Source of the DNA: JACCXM01 sp046328335
Lineage (GTDB): Bacteria > Chloroflexota > Chloroflexia > Thermomicrobiales > UBA6265
Reading direction: 5' to 3'
Length of the DNA stretch: 64,000 nucleotides
Assembly: GCA_046328335.1 (NCBI GenBank)
Contig: JAXLWU010000004.1
Coordinates: 124,001-188,000, forward strand
Shown here: positions 1 through 8,867 of the stretch, piece by piece
Layout of the letters: each line of letters begins with the position of its first letter
Numbering within the stretch: the first letter of the stretch is position 1
Translations under genes and position numbers: made by a program
The notes under the pieces: model-generated
The model's database searches: none
Told to the model about the DNA's origin: nothing
What the model saw: only the letters and a program-made list of their open reading frames with translations

Positions 1-2177
1 CCCACCAGATCGTCGAACGCGTCGATCAGCACCCCGGAGTCGCGACGCAGCCGCAAGGATTCGGCGTGCCACCGCGCGGCGTGCGCGAGGTTGCCTTCAC
101 TCCGCGCCACCCCCGCCAGATTCACCAACGTGTTGCACTCGCCCAGGACGCCGCCCATCCGGCGGAACAGGGCGAGCGCTTCTTCCAGGGTCGATGTGGC
201 CCCAACGAGATCACCAGCATGCCGCTGCGCAGCACCGAGGCTTGCCAGCGCCCAGGCGAGCGTGTCAGGGGCCTCCATGGTCCGGGCGGCGGTGACCGCT
301 TCGACAGCGAATCGACCTGCCGCATCCATCCGTCCAGTGAATTCCTCGACGAGGCTGAGCGCCAACGCCCCCCGCGCCGCCAATACGGGATCGTCGGTCG
401 CGAGAGCCTGGGAATGGCACGCGGTGGCCGCCGTCCTCGCGGTCACAAAGTCGCTCTGGATGAAGGCGATAATCGTGAGGCCATAGAGACCCCATACCCG
501 CGCCGCAGGCGAGACGGCGGCGCTGTCGCGTAATGCGCGGTCCAACCACGTGCGGGCTTCGGCGAACCGACCGCCGGCGACCGACCAGTAGACGCTCAGG
601 GACCCACCGACCACCCGCAGCGCGGTTTCGGCATCGCCTGCCGCGAGCAGCTGTACCAACATCAGGCGGAGGTTGTCCTCCTCTCTTCCGATGCGCCTGA
701 TGGCTTTCGGTACGCCAACATCGAGTTCCGCTCGCGCCGTCAGCGCCAATTCTGCGAAGTACCGGGTATGTGCCCGGCGGATGGCATCCTCTTCTGCCGC
801 ATGCTCACGAAGCTGCTCGAGGGCGAACTCGCGGATCGTCTCCAGCATCATGTACCGCGGCTCGTCCTCCGCCTGGTAAATGTGCTGCACCAGGCTCTTG
901 TCGACGAGCGAGGCCAGAAGATCGAGGGTCACAACTGTCGAGCATCCACTGTCAGAAGGCGAATCGCCCGGCGCCTTAACTGATCTCCGAGATCCGGCAC
1001 CCACCACCCACTCGGCGGCTTCCAGCGTCCAGCCTCCGGCGAAGACTGCCACGCGGCGAAAGAGTGCTTGTTCTTCGGATGTGAGGAGGTTGTAGCTCCA
1101 GGCGATCGTGTCGCGCAGCGTTTGCTGTCGTTGCGGCAGGTCGTGAGCGCCGCCGGTCAACAGGGGCAGCGTGCGGTCCAGGCGTAGCAACAGCGCCTGA
1201 GCCGGCAGGAGCTTGATGCGGGCGGCAGCGAGTTCCAGCGCCAGGGGTAGGCCGTCCAATCGCTGGCAAATCCCAGCGATGATCGGCCCGTTTTCCTCCG
1301 TCAGGGCGAAGCCGGGTTGCAGGCTGCGCGCGCGGGTAACGAACAAGTGCACCGCATCCACATCTTGCAGATGGTCAAGTGGTGGCAAGTGCGCCAGATC
1401 GGGGACCGCCATCGGCAATACCGGCAGCTCCTGTTCGGCCGCCAGATTCAGCCGCGCGCGGCTGGTCGCCAGGATCTTCACCTCCGGTGCGGCCGAAAGG
1501 AGATCGCTGACGACCACGGCAGCGGGCAGAAGATGTTCGAAGTTGTCGAGGACGAGCAGGAGCTGACGAACCGCCAGCATCTCACCCAAGGTCTGCCTGA
1601 GCGGTCGGCCAGCCTGCTCACGCACGCCGAGCGCCGCGGCGATGGCCACGGGCACGTGCGCCGGGTCGGCAAGCGGAGCCAGATCGACGAAGACCACGCC
1701 ATCGCGAAAGGCGGGGCCGAGCAGCCTCGCCGTGGCGATGGCGAGGCGCGTCTTGCCGCTGCCACCGGCGCCGGTCAAAGTCAGCAAACGCAGCTCGGGT
1801 GTACGAAGGAGTGCGGTGGCCGCCGCGATCTCCTCGTTGCGACCGATCAGGGGGGTCGCGGGGACAGGAAGCTCCCCCCGCCTGAAGGTGACAGACCCGT
1901 CTGAGGTGGCAAGAGCGCCACGCTGGCGTCCTGCCCCACGCCGGGCGGCGGCCAGAAATGCGCTGTGTTGCGCGCCAGCCAGGTCCAGCGCATTGGCCAG
2001 AAGCTGTGCCGTCTCCCGATACGGATGACTGCGGGCACCGCGCTCCAGATCGCTGATGCCGCGGGAGCTCATCCCGGCGCGTTCTGCCAGCTCTTCCTGG
2101 CTCAGTCCCGCCGCATGGCGGTGCTGGCGCAGCAGATCGCCGAAGGTCAGGGAGTCAGTGCCGCGGTCGGCGGTCAT
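1..2177 (-). CDS. XRE-family HTH regulator with NB-ARC ATPase (3' end outside window)
   Basis: Left-running reading frame open from an ATG at 2177 to the window edge (about 725 codons), so the C-terminus is missing. Residues about 8-75 form an XRE helix-turn-helix (SQEELAERAGMSSRGISDLE). Next comes an AAA/NB-ARC ATPase with Walker A GAGGSGKT, Walker B-like LLVLDNFEH and the LDGLPLALELAAAR motif, then a helical TPR-like region. This is the architecture of large STAND-type transcriptional regulators in Actinobacteria and Chloroflexi. The ligand and targets are unknown. It is related in its ATPase part to the LuxR-type protein at 6086-8680 but has a different DNA-binding domain. Function by family only. 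Confidence 0.88.
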   Translation of the reverse strand, partial: MTADRGTDSLTFGDLLRQHRHAAGLSQEELAERAGMSSRGISDLERGARSHPYRETAQLLANALDLAGAQHSAFLAAARRGAGRQRGALATSDGSVTFRRGELPVPATPLIGRNEEIAAATALLRTPELRLLTLTGAGGSGKTRLAIATARLLGPAFRDGVVFVDLAPLADPAHVPVAIAAALGVREQAGRPLRQTLGEMLAVRQLLLVLDNFEHLLPAAVVVSDLLSAAPEVKILATSRARLNLAAEQELPVLPMAVPDLAHLPPLDHLQDVDAVHLFVTRARSLQPGFALTEENGPIIAGICQRLDGLPLALELAAARIKLLPAQALLLRLDRTLPLLTGGAHDLPQRQQTLRDTIAWSYNLLTSEEQALFRRVAVFAGGWTLEAAEWVVGAGSRRSVKAPGDSPSDSGCSTVVTLDLLASLVDKSLVQHIYQAEDEPRYMMLETIREFALEQLREHAAEEDAIRRAHTRYFAELALTARAELDVGVPKAIRRIGREEDNLRLMLVQLLAAGDAETALRVVGGSLSVYWSVAGGRFAEARTWLDRALRDSAAVSPAARVWGLYGLTIIAFIQSDFVTARTAATACHSQALATDDPVLAARGALALSLVEEFTGRMDAAGRFAVEAVTAARTMEAPDTLAWALASLGAAQRHAGDLVGATSTLEEALALFRRMGGVLGECNTLVNLAGVARSEGNLAHAARWHAESLRLRRDSGVLIDAFDDLV

Positions 2178-2408
2178 CGGGGTGTCCGTCTCCGCGTCCG
2201 GCTAATCGCATGGCGGGCTGGTCTGCCGCGATGGCGCGATTCTAAGGATCAGCTCGCCCCCGCGCAATCCACGCAGTTACGCGGTGCGTGCCTGTGTGCG
2301 TGCTCTGCTCGTGTTCCGCCGCTCGGTCGCGACCTAAGGTGGTGGCACGCGAGTGATGCAGGACAAACGATGTTCGGTACCCGCGCATCATGAGGAACGG
2401 AGATTGCC

Positions 2409-2609
2409 ATGCTGCCGCACCCGTCGATGTCTTTCGCCTGGGAGGAAGGTGTTGTCCGCCCCACCCGGATGCTTGTTGCCATGCTCCTGCTGGCGCTCAT
2501 CGTGGTGGCCGGCGCTTCGGGTCTCATCGAGTTCACGATACGCGACCATCAAGCCGCGATTGCGGCTCAGCGTGAACGTCACCCTCCCATCGCCGCCATT
2601 GCGCCCTGA
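2409..2609 (+). CDS. small single-pass membrane protein, hypothetical
   Basis: A 66-residue reading frame starting at an ATG preceded by GGAG about 6 nt upstream. Residues about 21-45 form one hydrophobic segment (MLVAMLLLALIVVAGASG). No family is recognised. It lies in the gap between the divergent XRE/NB-ARC regulator and the next small gene, with no clear promoter. Length and isolation make it uncertain; the hydrophobic segment and the ribosome site are the only support. Confidence 0.4.
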   Translation: MLPHPSMSFAWEEGVVRPTRMLVAMLLLALIVVAGASGLIEFTIRDHQAAIAAQRERHPPIAAIAP

Positions 2610-2817
2610 CCAGACGAGCGACACCCCCACTGGCAGCAGATCGGGCTTCTTCGAGAGCCCGTCCAACGAAAAGGCGACATTTGGAGCCGCGGTCACGAAA
2701 TGGAGTCCGTAGGCGCGTTCACCGTGGCCCCTAGAAGTCGGTCGAGCCGAAGATCGCGATCTGCCCCGGTCAATCAACCCCAGGTCACGACTCATTCGAG
2801 GAAGGAACACAGCGACA

Positions 2818-3221
2818 TGAATCTCCCCGAGCTTGCGGCGTACGTGGCGCTGATTGCCGATGACGCCGAGGGCCGCTTCGGACCCGAAGCCAGTCCGTCG
2901 CTCTGGGAAGCCTATGCCCACGAGGCGGTGCTTGATCTGTGGTTGGCACAGCCGGGGGTCACTGTTGCCACCGCGCATCGCATGCTGCATCAGCTCCGCA
3001 CCGAGCTCCGGCGGCGCTGGAACCAGCGCATGGAGCAGCAAGAAGAGCCGCAGTTGGCGATCGAGGTCCTTCCGGCTGAGCTCGGAACCAGCGCTTTGCG
3101 CATCACTCAAGGCAACGGACCGAACGCTCGTTCTTTGGCGCCCATCATCGGCGGCCGCTCCTTGTGTCAGGCAGGTCAGCAGAGGAAGATTCATCTTCTC
3201 ATCCCGCAGCCGCCACGATGA
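2818..3221 (+). CDS. hypothetical protein
   Basis: A 133-residue protein of unknown function. The ATG at 2818 has a good ribosome site (AGGAAGG, about 10 nt upstream), which decides it over the upstream in-frame ATG at 2700. The first 80 residues look like a soluble helical protein (acidic N-terminus, then LHQLRTELRRRWNQRME). The last 40 residues are less convincing. There is no signal peptide or membrane segment. It precedes the superoxide dismutase gene by about 215 bp, with no sign of co-transcription. Confidence 0.5.
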
Positions 3222-3437
3222 CCGAGGCGGGATAATGCCAGGCTCGGACGTGCCAGTGCGCGATGACGTCCTGGCGACTCTGCAGAGCAGTCGGGCGTGA
3301 ACCACCGATTCCCCTGCCCGTCCGTTCGATTTCGTCACCGGGCAGATTCGTTTCTGGTACCTTGACGAGCGGCCCCGGGAATCCCGGCGGTTGTGCGAGT
3401 TTTTCGGGTTTCACCGTTATGAGGAGGTCTATCCGCG

Positions 3438-4076
3438 ATGCCTTTCGAGCTTCCCCCGCTTCCCTACGCCTATGAAGGTCTCGAACCGACCATCGACACC
3501 GAGACGATGCACCTCCATCACGACAAGCACCATCAAGCCTATGTCAACAACCTGAACGCGGCCACCGAGGGGACCGCGTTCAGCAACATGAGCATCGACG
3601 AACTGGTGCGCAATCTGAACCTGGTGCCGGACGACAAGCGAACCGCCGTTCGCAACAATGGCGGTGGCCATTACAACCACTCGATGTTCTGGAACATCAT
3701 GAAGCCGGGTGGCGGCGGAGCGCCGCAGGGTCCGGTCGCCGAGGCGATCGACAGCGCTTTCGGCTCGTTCGATGCCCTCAAGGAAGCCTTCAACAAGGCG
3801 GGTGCCGGCCGCTTCGGCTCAGGCTGGGCCTGGGTGATCGTCGGCTCGGACGGCAAACTGGCGGTCACCTCGACCCCGAACCAGGACAATCCGCTGATGT
3901 CCGGCTTCGTCGAGACGGTCGGTTACCCGGTTTTCGGTAACGACGTCTGGGAGCACGCCTACTACCTCAAGTATCAGAACCGCCGCCCCGATTACCTCGC
4001 CGCCTGGTGGAACGTCATCAACTGGGACGAGGTCAACAGTCGCTACAACGACGGCGTCAACGCGATCGGCGGCTAA
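3438..4076 (+). CDS. sodA: superoxide dismutase, Mn-type
   Basis: Converts superoxide to hydrogen peroxide and oxygen in the cytoplasm. The 212-residue length is normal for the Fe/Mn family. Expected metal ligands are visible at H27 (LHHDKHH), H81 (HYNHSMFW), D169 and H173 (DVWEHAYY). Gly at the position before HYNHS and Gln in NQDNPL favour Mn (or cambialistic) over strict Fe use. There is no signal peptide. GAGGAGGT lies 9 nt before the ATG. It is a single-gene unit ended by the hairpin terminator just downstream. The metal assignment is inferred from these positions, not measured. Confidence 0.97.
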   Translation: MPFELPPLPYAYEGLEPTIDTETMHLHHDKHHQAYVNNLNAATEGTAFSNMSIDELVRNLNLVPDDKRTAVRNNGGGHYNHSMFWNIMKPGGGGAPQGPVAEAIDSAFGSFDALKEAFNKAGAGRFGSGWAWVIVGSDGKLAVTSTPNQDNPLMSGFVETVGYPVFGNDVWEHAYYLKYQNRRPDYLAAWWNVINWDEVNSRYNDGVNAIGG

Positions 4077-4112
4077 CGGCCAACTCGCGTCGCCAAGATC
4101 AGCGATTCCACC

Positions 4113-4155
4113 AAGAACACCTCCGCCCTTTAGACGGCGGGGGTGTTCTTGTTTT
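4113..4155 (+). terminator. rho-independent terminator of sodA
   Basis: A 15-bp stem (4113-4127 pairing with 4136-4150, one G-U pair) with an 8-nt loop, followed by a T-rich run. It starts 37 bp after the superoxide dismutase stop codon. Confidence 0.9.
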
Positions 4156-4290
4156 CTGGAGAGCGCATTGACGATGCCCCCGACCACCTCCGGGCTCTGC
4201 ATCATTTCGTGGAGAATGCGGTCTTTGCCGGGCACCACCACCGGCAGTCATGCCTCAAACTCACATTGACGGGTATCACGTTGATTGATA

Positions 4291-4387
4291 CGAATTTCGG
4301 ATGAACGCTTTCGCTCTGAGCCGAGTTCCTGACGCCCAAAACCCCTCTCCCGGCTCGACCTGACAAGGGGCGGTATGAGTGGATTAG
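4291..4387 (+). repeat. composite intergenic repeat, left half (split by the IS)
   Basis: Aligns along its length with 31031-31121 (shared blocks GAATnnCGGATGAA, CCCCTCTCC, CTCGACCTGACAAGGGG). The alignment stops exactly where the insertion sequence begins and resumes on its far side at 5813. Both copies contain a family-A unit (see findings). Confidence 0.8.
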
Positions 4388-4401
4388 CCCGGATTATTCA
4401 T
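4388..4401 (+). repeat. IS terminal inverted repeat, left
   Basis: CCCGGATTATTCAT, exact complement of 5799-5812. The transposase stop codon (TGA on the minus strand, 4398-4400) lies inside it. Confidence 0.95.
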
Positions 4402-5729
4402 AAACGGCCCTCCCGGGTGGCGAGGCGGTGCCATAAGGGCTCGCCGGGATGGCCGGAGGCGAGGCGGAGGTGGACGCGGGTGGCGAGTTGGCGCACCCGG
4501 CCGCCGATCTTGATGAGGCGCAGCCGCACCGTCTCCAGGGTCATCCGCTCCGTGCCGGCCCGGACCAGCCAGCGGCGCAGCGTGTCGAGCAGGACGTAGG
4601 CCGCCCCGTGCCGCAACAACCGGATCTGGTTGGCCAGGAAGCGGTGGCACGAGAGGCGGTCGGCGAAGCAGGCGAGTTTGAGATCCTTGATCCAGTTCTC
4701 GGTCTCCCCGCGGTCGGCGTACCAGGCATACAGCGCTTCCGGTTCGTCGGTCCGGGTGGTGACGACGAAGCGGGTGTTGGTCCCCTGGGCCAACGCTTCG
4801 GCCTTGATGACGACGCGCCGTTCGTGCGGCCAGGAGTCGGCCCGATAGACATCCTCGGCCAGCAGCCGGACTTTTGCCCCGTCCGCGGCGGCGTGGTGGG
4901 CCAGGGCGTCGGCCAGCAGCCGGGCGGCCAGCGCCTCCAGCCGGGCATTGGTCACCAGCCCGATGGTGTAGGCGATGCGTTCGGCCTCGCACCAGGCGTA
5001 GACCTCCGGTTTGGCGAACCCGGCGTCGGCGCGCAGCTCGATCGTGACGCGCGGCCAGCGGGCGCGCAGCCGCGCCACGACCCGCTTGAGAATGGCCAAG
5101 GCGCCGTGCCCGGCGTGCGCGGTGCCGGGGCGCAAGACCGCCGTGATGAACTGGCCGGTCTCCCCGTCGAAGATGAGCAGGGGGTGGTACATGTGCTGGC
5201 GAAAGTAGCCGTGGTAGGCGCTCCCCTCCTGCTCGCCGTGGGTGGGATCGTCGGTGCTGTCCAGGTCGAGCACGATGCGGTCCGGGATGCCGTCCCGCTC
5301 CCGTTCGGCCAGGTAGACCGCGCCCAGCGCCTCGGCCAGCCGGTAGCAGTCCCGCGCCGAGAAGCCGTTCTCCAACCGGGAGAGGGTCGGCTGGCTGGCC
5401 AGGTCGGGATCGCTCTCCGGCAAGCGGCCGCAGACCAGATTGAGCAGCGGGTCGCGGCGCAGGGTGTCGGCGTCGTTCTGGTCGGCGTAGCCGGCCGCGA
5501 TCTGGTAGACGCGCTGGCGCACCAGCCCCGCCAGCGGGTGCCGACCCCGGCGACGTCGCGGATCCGGGAGGACCGCCGCCAGCGCCTCCGTCAGGCCGAG
5601 CACGGCGTCGGCCTCGGCCACCCACGCCCAGCCGCCGTCGCTGGTCAGCCGCCCACCGCGGAAATCCACCGCCAACGGCAACGCGGCGGGCGGGACAAAA
5701 CGCATCACGGCTGTGGCAGACTGGTCCAT
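4398..5729 (-). CDS. IS1380-like DDE transposase
   Basis: Catalyses excision and insertion of the element. The 443-residue length fits IS1380 transposases (DDE_Tnp_1 group). The acidic triad is visible as IVLDLDSTDD, ELRADAGF and DRGETENWIKDLK. The start at 5729 is chosen because AGGAGG lies 8 nt upstream; the frame is open back to 5762. The stop codon falls inside the left terminal repeat. The reading frame is intact. The long plus-strand frame over the same region is antisense. Confidence 0.93.
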   Translation of the reverse strand: MDQSATAVMRFVPPAALPLAVDFRGGRLTSDGGWAWVAEADAVLGLTEALAAVLPDPRRRRGRHPLAGLVRQRVYQIAAGYADQNDADTLRRDPLLNLVCGRLPESDPDLASQPTLSRLENGFSARDCYRLAEALGAVYLAERERDGIPDRIVLDLDSTDDPTHGEQEGSAYHGYFRQHMYHPLLIFDGETGQFITAVLRPGTAHAGHGALAILKRVVARLRARWPRVTIELRADAGFAKPEVYAWCEAERIAYTIGLVTNARLEALAARLLADALAHHAAADGAKVRLLAEDVYRADSWPHERRVVIKAEALAQGTNTRFVVTTRTDEPEALYAWYADRGETENWIKDLKLACFADRLSCHRFLANQIRLLRHGAAYVLLDTLRRWLVRAGTERMTLETVRLRLIKIGGRVRQLATRVHLRLASGHPGEPLWHRLATREGRL

Positions 5730-5798
5730 GCGGGGCGCCTCCTGGCGGTAGCAGCTCAACACTCCTACCGATACCAGACCGGTGCCCCGCTGTCACTC

Positions 5799-5812
5799 AT
5801 GAATAATCCGGG
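5799..5812 (+). repeat. IS terminal inverted repeat, right
   Basis: ATGAATAATCCGGG, exact complement of 4388-4401, followed directly by the TTAG target duplicate. Confidence 0.95.
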
Positions 5813-6010
5813 TTAGAGCGATTTCTCCGACGATGGATGGCTCATGGGCTGCCAGAAGCCCCTCTCCCGCGCACGGGAGAGGGGTTTGGGGTGAGGGCGC
5901 GCGCAGCGAGACCACCATACCTCCCCTTGTCAGGGCTCGACGGGAGAAGGGTTGGGGTGAGGGTGCGCTCCTCGAGGAAACGGCAATCATCGTCCAGAAT
6001 CGGCGTGAGA
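5813..6010 (+). repeat. composite intergenic repeat, right half (family A units)
   Basis: 5817-5936 is nearly identical to 31126-31243. It includes the hairpin CCCCTCTCCCGCGCACGGGA plus GAGGGG and the tail TTTGGGGTGAGGG. 5961-6010 matches 31358-31404 (AGGAAACGGCA, TCATCGTCC). The region up to the regulator stop at 6086 holds no gene. Confidence 0.8.
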
Positions 6011-6085
6011 CGCGCAAGACATACCGGTTTCAGGGGTGATGAACCGGAAGGTTGCGGACACGTGTCCGCCACGCTGTCCGCCAGA

Positions 6086-8680
6086 TCAGCCCAACCCGCG
6101 TGCCAGCGCCAGCGCCGCTGCTTCGCGCCGGGTTTCCACCCCGAGTTTGCCGAGAATGCTGTGCACGTGCCAGTTGACCGTTCGGCGGCTGATGTAGAGC
6201 GCCTCCGCGATCTCGCGGTCGGTGCGATGCGACGTCAGTAGGCGAAGGACATCGCGTTCACGCCCGGTCAATTCCGCCATCGGGTCCGCTGGCACCGCAT
6301 CGTCATCGCCCGGAGCCGCCACCGACTCCGCGACCCGGAGCGCTTCGTCCAGGGTGAGGGACTGTCCCTCCACCAGGAGCGATCTCACCCTGGCGTCCCC
6401 CATCGTCGCGCGCAGCGCCTCGAGCCGCCTCTCGTGCATCGCGATGTCGACCGGAAGCCGCATGTCGATGCCGATTCGCTCCCGTGCGGCGTCGGCCGCG
6501 CCAAACAAGAGAAGCGCCGCCCGCTGCTGGCGCCAGTCGCACGCGACCGCGGCGATGCCCGCGAGTGCCTCCGCCAGCAGGCGCAATTCTCCCCGCTCCC
6601 CGCTCGTCATCAAACAGGAGCGATACCGATCGATCGCGAGCCGCGATTTACCCTGATCCCTGGCGATGTCGGCCAGATCCATCAGGGTCCGGATCTCCGC
6701 CAATTCGAGGTGCCGCCCCTGGAAGCGGATGAGCGCCCTTTCGGTGAGTGACTCCGCCAGATCGAGATCGCCCAGACCGCGCGCCGAAACGCCAAGGTTG
6801 GCGAGCGCCCTACCCGCGGCCACCGCGCGCAACGTCGGATCGGTGATGGCCTCCGCGGTCGCCAGCGCTTCCTGCAGGATCGGCGCGGCTTCGCCATACG
6901 CCCCGCCGTAGTTGAGCGACGCGCCGCGCGAGATCATGGCCATCGCCAGGTCGAATGGTTCCTTTTGAGCCCGCACCAGTTCCAGGCCTTCGGCCAAGGT
7001 GACATTGGCGGCAGCCAACTGTCCCTGGATCATCAGGAGTTCGCCAAAGCCGATCACCAACCGGGCTCGATCTGCCGCGGCGGCGCCATCGAGAACACCG
7101 CTGGCAATTTCGAGCCATTGCTCGGCCTCCCGGAAATGGCTGAGCGCGAAGAGATAGGTGTAACAGGACGCCACCAGGCCAGCGAGATCCGCTACCGGTC
7201 CGTTGCGTTCCAGCCAGTCGAGCGCCGCGCGCAGATTGGCCCCGTCCGCTTCCAACCGGGCGAGCGGAGCGCGAGTAGAACGGGTATTCGCCAGCGGCCG
7301 CTGCGCCCGCGCCAGGCGGAGAAAGTAACGGGCATGCGCCGTCCGCGCGGCCGTCTCTTCCGCGGAGGATAACCGCTCCAGGCCATATTCCCGGATGGTC
7401 TCGAGCAGGCGGTAGCGCGGCTCGCCATCGAGGCCATGTTCCCGGATCAGCAGGCTCTGGTCGACCAGCGCGGCGATGAGATCCAGCGGTGAAGACGTGG
7501 GGCCGTCGTCGCCGCCGGCTTCGGCCGAAGCACAGTCCGTCGCCAACGTCGCGGCGCTGGCAACCGCCTCGACCGCCTCGAGGGTAAAGCCGCCACTGAA
7601 GACCGAGAGGATGCGGAAGAGGCGCCGCTCCGCGACAGAGGCGAGGTCGTAACTCCAGGCTATGGCATCGCGCATCGTCGCGTGGCGGGGCGTGGCATCA
7701 CGCGGGGCGCCCGTCAGCAAGGGCAAGCGCCGCTCCAGCCGATCCCGCAGTTGCCGGGGAGGAAGTGACTTGACCCGGGCGGCGGCCAACTCGATGGCCA
7801 GTGGCAGACCATCCAGCCGGTGACAGATCTCGGCTATGGCGGCGGCGGACGGATCGTCCATTTCGAACGCGGCGTCGATCGCTTCCGCCCGCTCGACAAA
7901 GAGCCGCCCGGCATCGGAGCCGAGCAGCGCTTGCAGCGAAAAATCCCTCTCGCCGCCCGGCATCGACAGCGGCGGCACGGCCAATTCACGCTCTCCGGCG
8001 AGACGGAGCGGAATGCGGCTGGTAACCAGGACCGTCAGCCCTGACGCGTTGGCAAGCAACGGCGACAACTCCGTCGCGGCGGGGATGACATGCTCGAAGT
8101 TATCGGCCACGAGCAGGATGCGGCGCGGCGCGAGGAAGGCGCGCACCCGCTGGTGCAGGTCATGGCGCACCGGCTCCTTGACGCCGAGCGCGTCGGCGAT
8201 GGCGGGAAGTACCAGATCGGCGTGAGCGATCGCGGCGAGATCGACAAAGACCACCCCATCGGGAAAATCCGTCGCCACCTCACCGGCGGCCGCCATCGCC
8301 AATCGGGTCTTGCCAATCCCACCCGGTCCGGTCAGCGTCAAGAGGCGGACGTCCGGATTGCGCAGCAACGAGACAACCGTCGCGCGTTCGTGCTGGCGAC
8401 CGACGAACCGGGTCAACTGCGCCGGCAGCGGGGTCATGACGTCGGGCGCGTGCGGGAACCGGACCAGTTTCGGTGGTGATGGCGGCGCCGCGAACTGATC
8501 GATGACGGAGGCGGCGATCCGGTACGAGCCGCCTTCCCGAATCGCGGGAATCTCGCCGCGCGCGATGGCACGGCGAATCGTGCGTTCGCTGCGGCCGAGC
8601 CGGGCAGCGGCCTCCCCGGTGGTCAGCATCGCCGGTGGCTCTGCGTTGGGGCCAATTTGATCTGCTGCGCGGTGTTGCAT
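6086..8680 (-). CDS. LuxR-type regulator with N-terminal excisionase-like HTH, NB-ARC ATPase and TPRs
   Basis: Large STAND-type transcription factor, about 864 residues from the ATG at 8680. Other in-frame starts are ATG 8698 and GTG 8782; none has a strong ribosome site. Order of domains: an excisionase/MerR-type helix-turn-helix (TTGEAAARLGRSERTIRRAI), an NB-ARC ATPase (Walker A GPGGIGKTR, LLVADNFEH, LDGLPLAIELAAAR), a TPR-rich middle, and a C-terminal LuxR domain (LTGRERDVLRLL ... ISRRTVNWHVHSILGKLGV). Having DNA-binding domains at both ends is less common than the usual single LuxR end. It is divergent from the amidohydrolase gene at 8868, which it may control; that is inference from position. 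Confidence 0.9.
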   Translation of the reverse strand: MQHRAADQIGPNAEPPAMLTTGEAAARLGRSERTIRRAIARGEIPAIREGGSYRIAASVIDQFAAPPSPPKLVRFPHAPDVMTPLPAQLTRFVGRQHERATVVSLLRNPDVRLLTLTGPGGIGKTRLAMAAAGEVATDFPDGVVFVDLAAIAHADLVLPAIADALGVKEPVRHDLHQRVRAFLAPRRILLVADNFEHVIPAATELSPLLANASGLTVLVTSRIPLRLAGERELAVPPLSMPGGERDFSLQALLGSDAGRLFVERAEAIDAAFEMDDPSAAAIAEICHRLDGLPLAIELAAARVKSLPPRQLRDRLERRLPLLTGAPRDATPRHATMRDAIAWSYDLASVAERRLFRILSVFSGGFTLEAVEAVASAATLATDCASAEAGGDDGPTSSPLDLIAALVDQSLLIREHGLDGEPRYRLLETIREYGLERLSSAEETAARTAHARYFLRLARAQRPLANTRSTRAPLARLEADGANLRAALDWLERNGPVADLAGLVASCYTYLFALSHFREAEQWLEIASGVLDGAAAADRARLVIGFGELLMIQGQLAAANVTLAEGLELVRAQKEPFDLAMAMISRGASLNYGGAYGEAAPILQEALATAEAITDPTLRAVAAGRALANLGVSARGLGDLDLAESLTERALIRFQGRHLELAEIRTLMDLADIARDQGKSRLAIDRYRSCLMTSGERGELRLLAEALAGIAAVACDWRQQRAALLLFGAADAARERIGIDMRLPVDIAMHERRLEALRATMGDARVRSLLVEGQSLTLDEALRVAESVAAPGDDDAVPADPMAELTGRERDVLRLLTSHRTDREIAEALYISRRTVNWHVHSILGKLGVETRREAAALALARGLG

Positions 8681-8867
8681 GTCAGTCCATCGCGTCATCC
8701 GGATCACGGCGATTGTAGCCTCTGCTGTCGGTGACCATAACGTGACCGGCTCTCTGAAAATGATGCCGTATCCAGCACGCACGCCACGCGCGTTCGTCGT
8801 CTAATCTAGAAGCATCGAGCACGGTGCTGCACAGTGGCCGGAATACCGAACCAGGACGGAGGGTGCC

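Larger units (their letters stand above)
4388..5812 (-). mobile_element. IS1380-family insertion sequence, apparently complete
   Basis: A 1425-bp element with perfect 14-bp terminal inverted repeats: CCCGGATTATTCAT at 4388-4401 and its complement at 5799-5812. It is flanked by a direct TTAG at 4384-4387 and 5813-5816, a 4-bp target duplication of the size usual for IS1380. It carries one intact DDE transposase gene on the minus strand. The perfect ends, intact gene and clean target duplication suggest recent insertion. The interrupted site is a composite repeat whose uninterrupted counterpart is at 31 kb. Confidence 0.95.

Noticed and set aside
2388..3338. 316-codon minus-strand open frame
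   Set aside because: It lies across two plus-strand candidate genes and the intergenic gap, has no recognisable domain, and reads as antisense to the better-supported small genes.
4449..5816. 455-codon plus-strand open frame across the IS
   Set aside because: Antisense to the DDE transposase, whose catalytic motifs are clear; composition is biased from GC-rich third positions.
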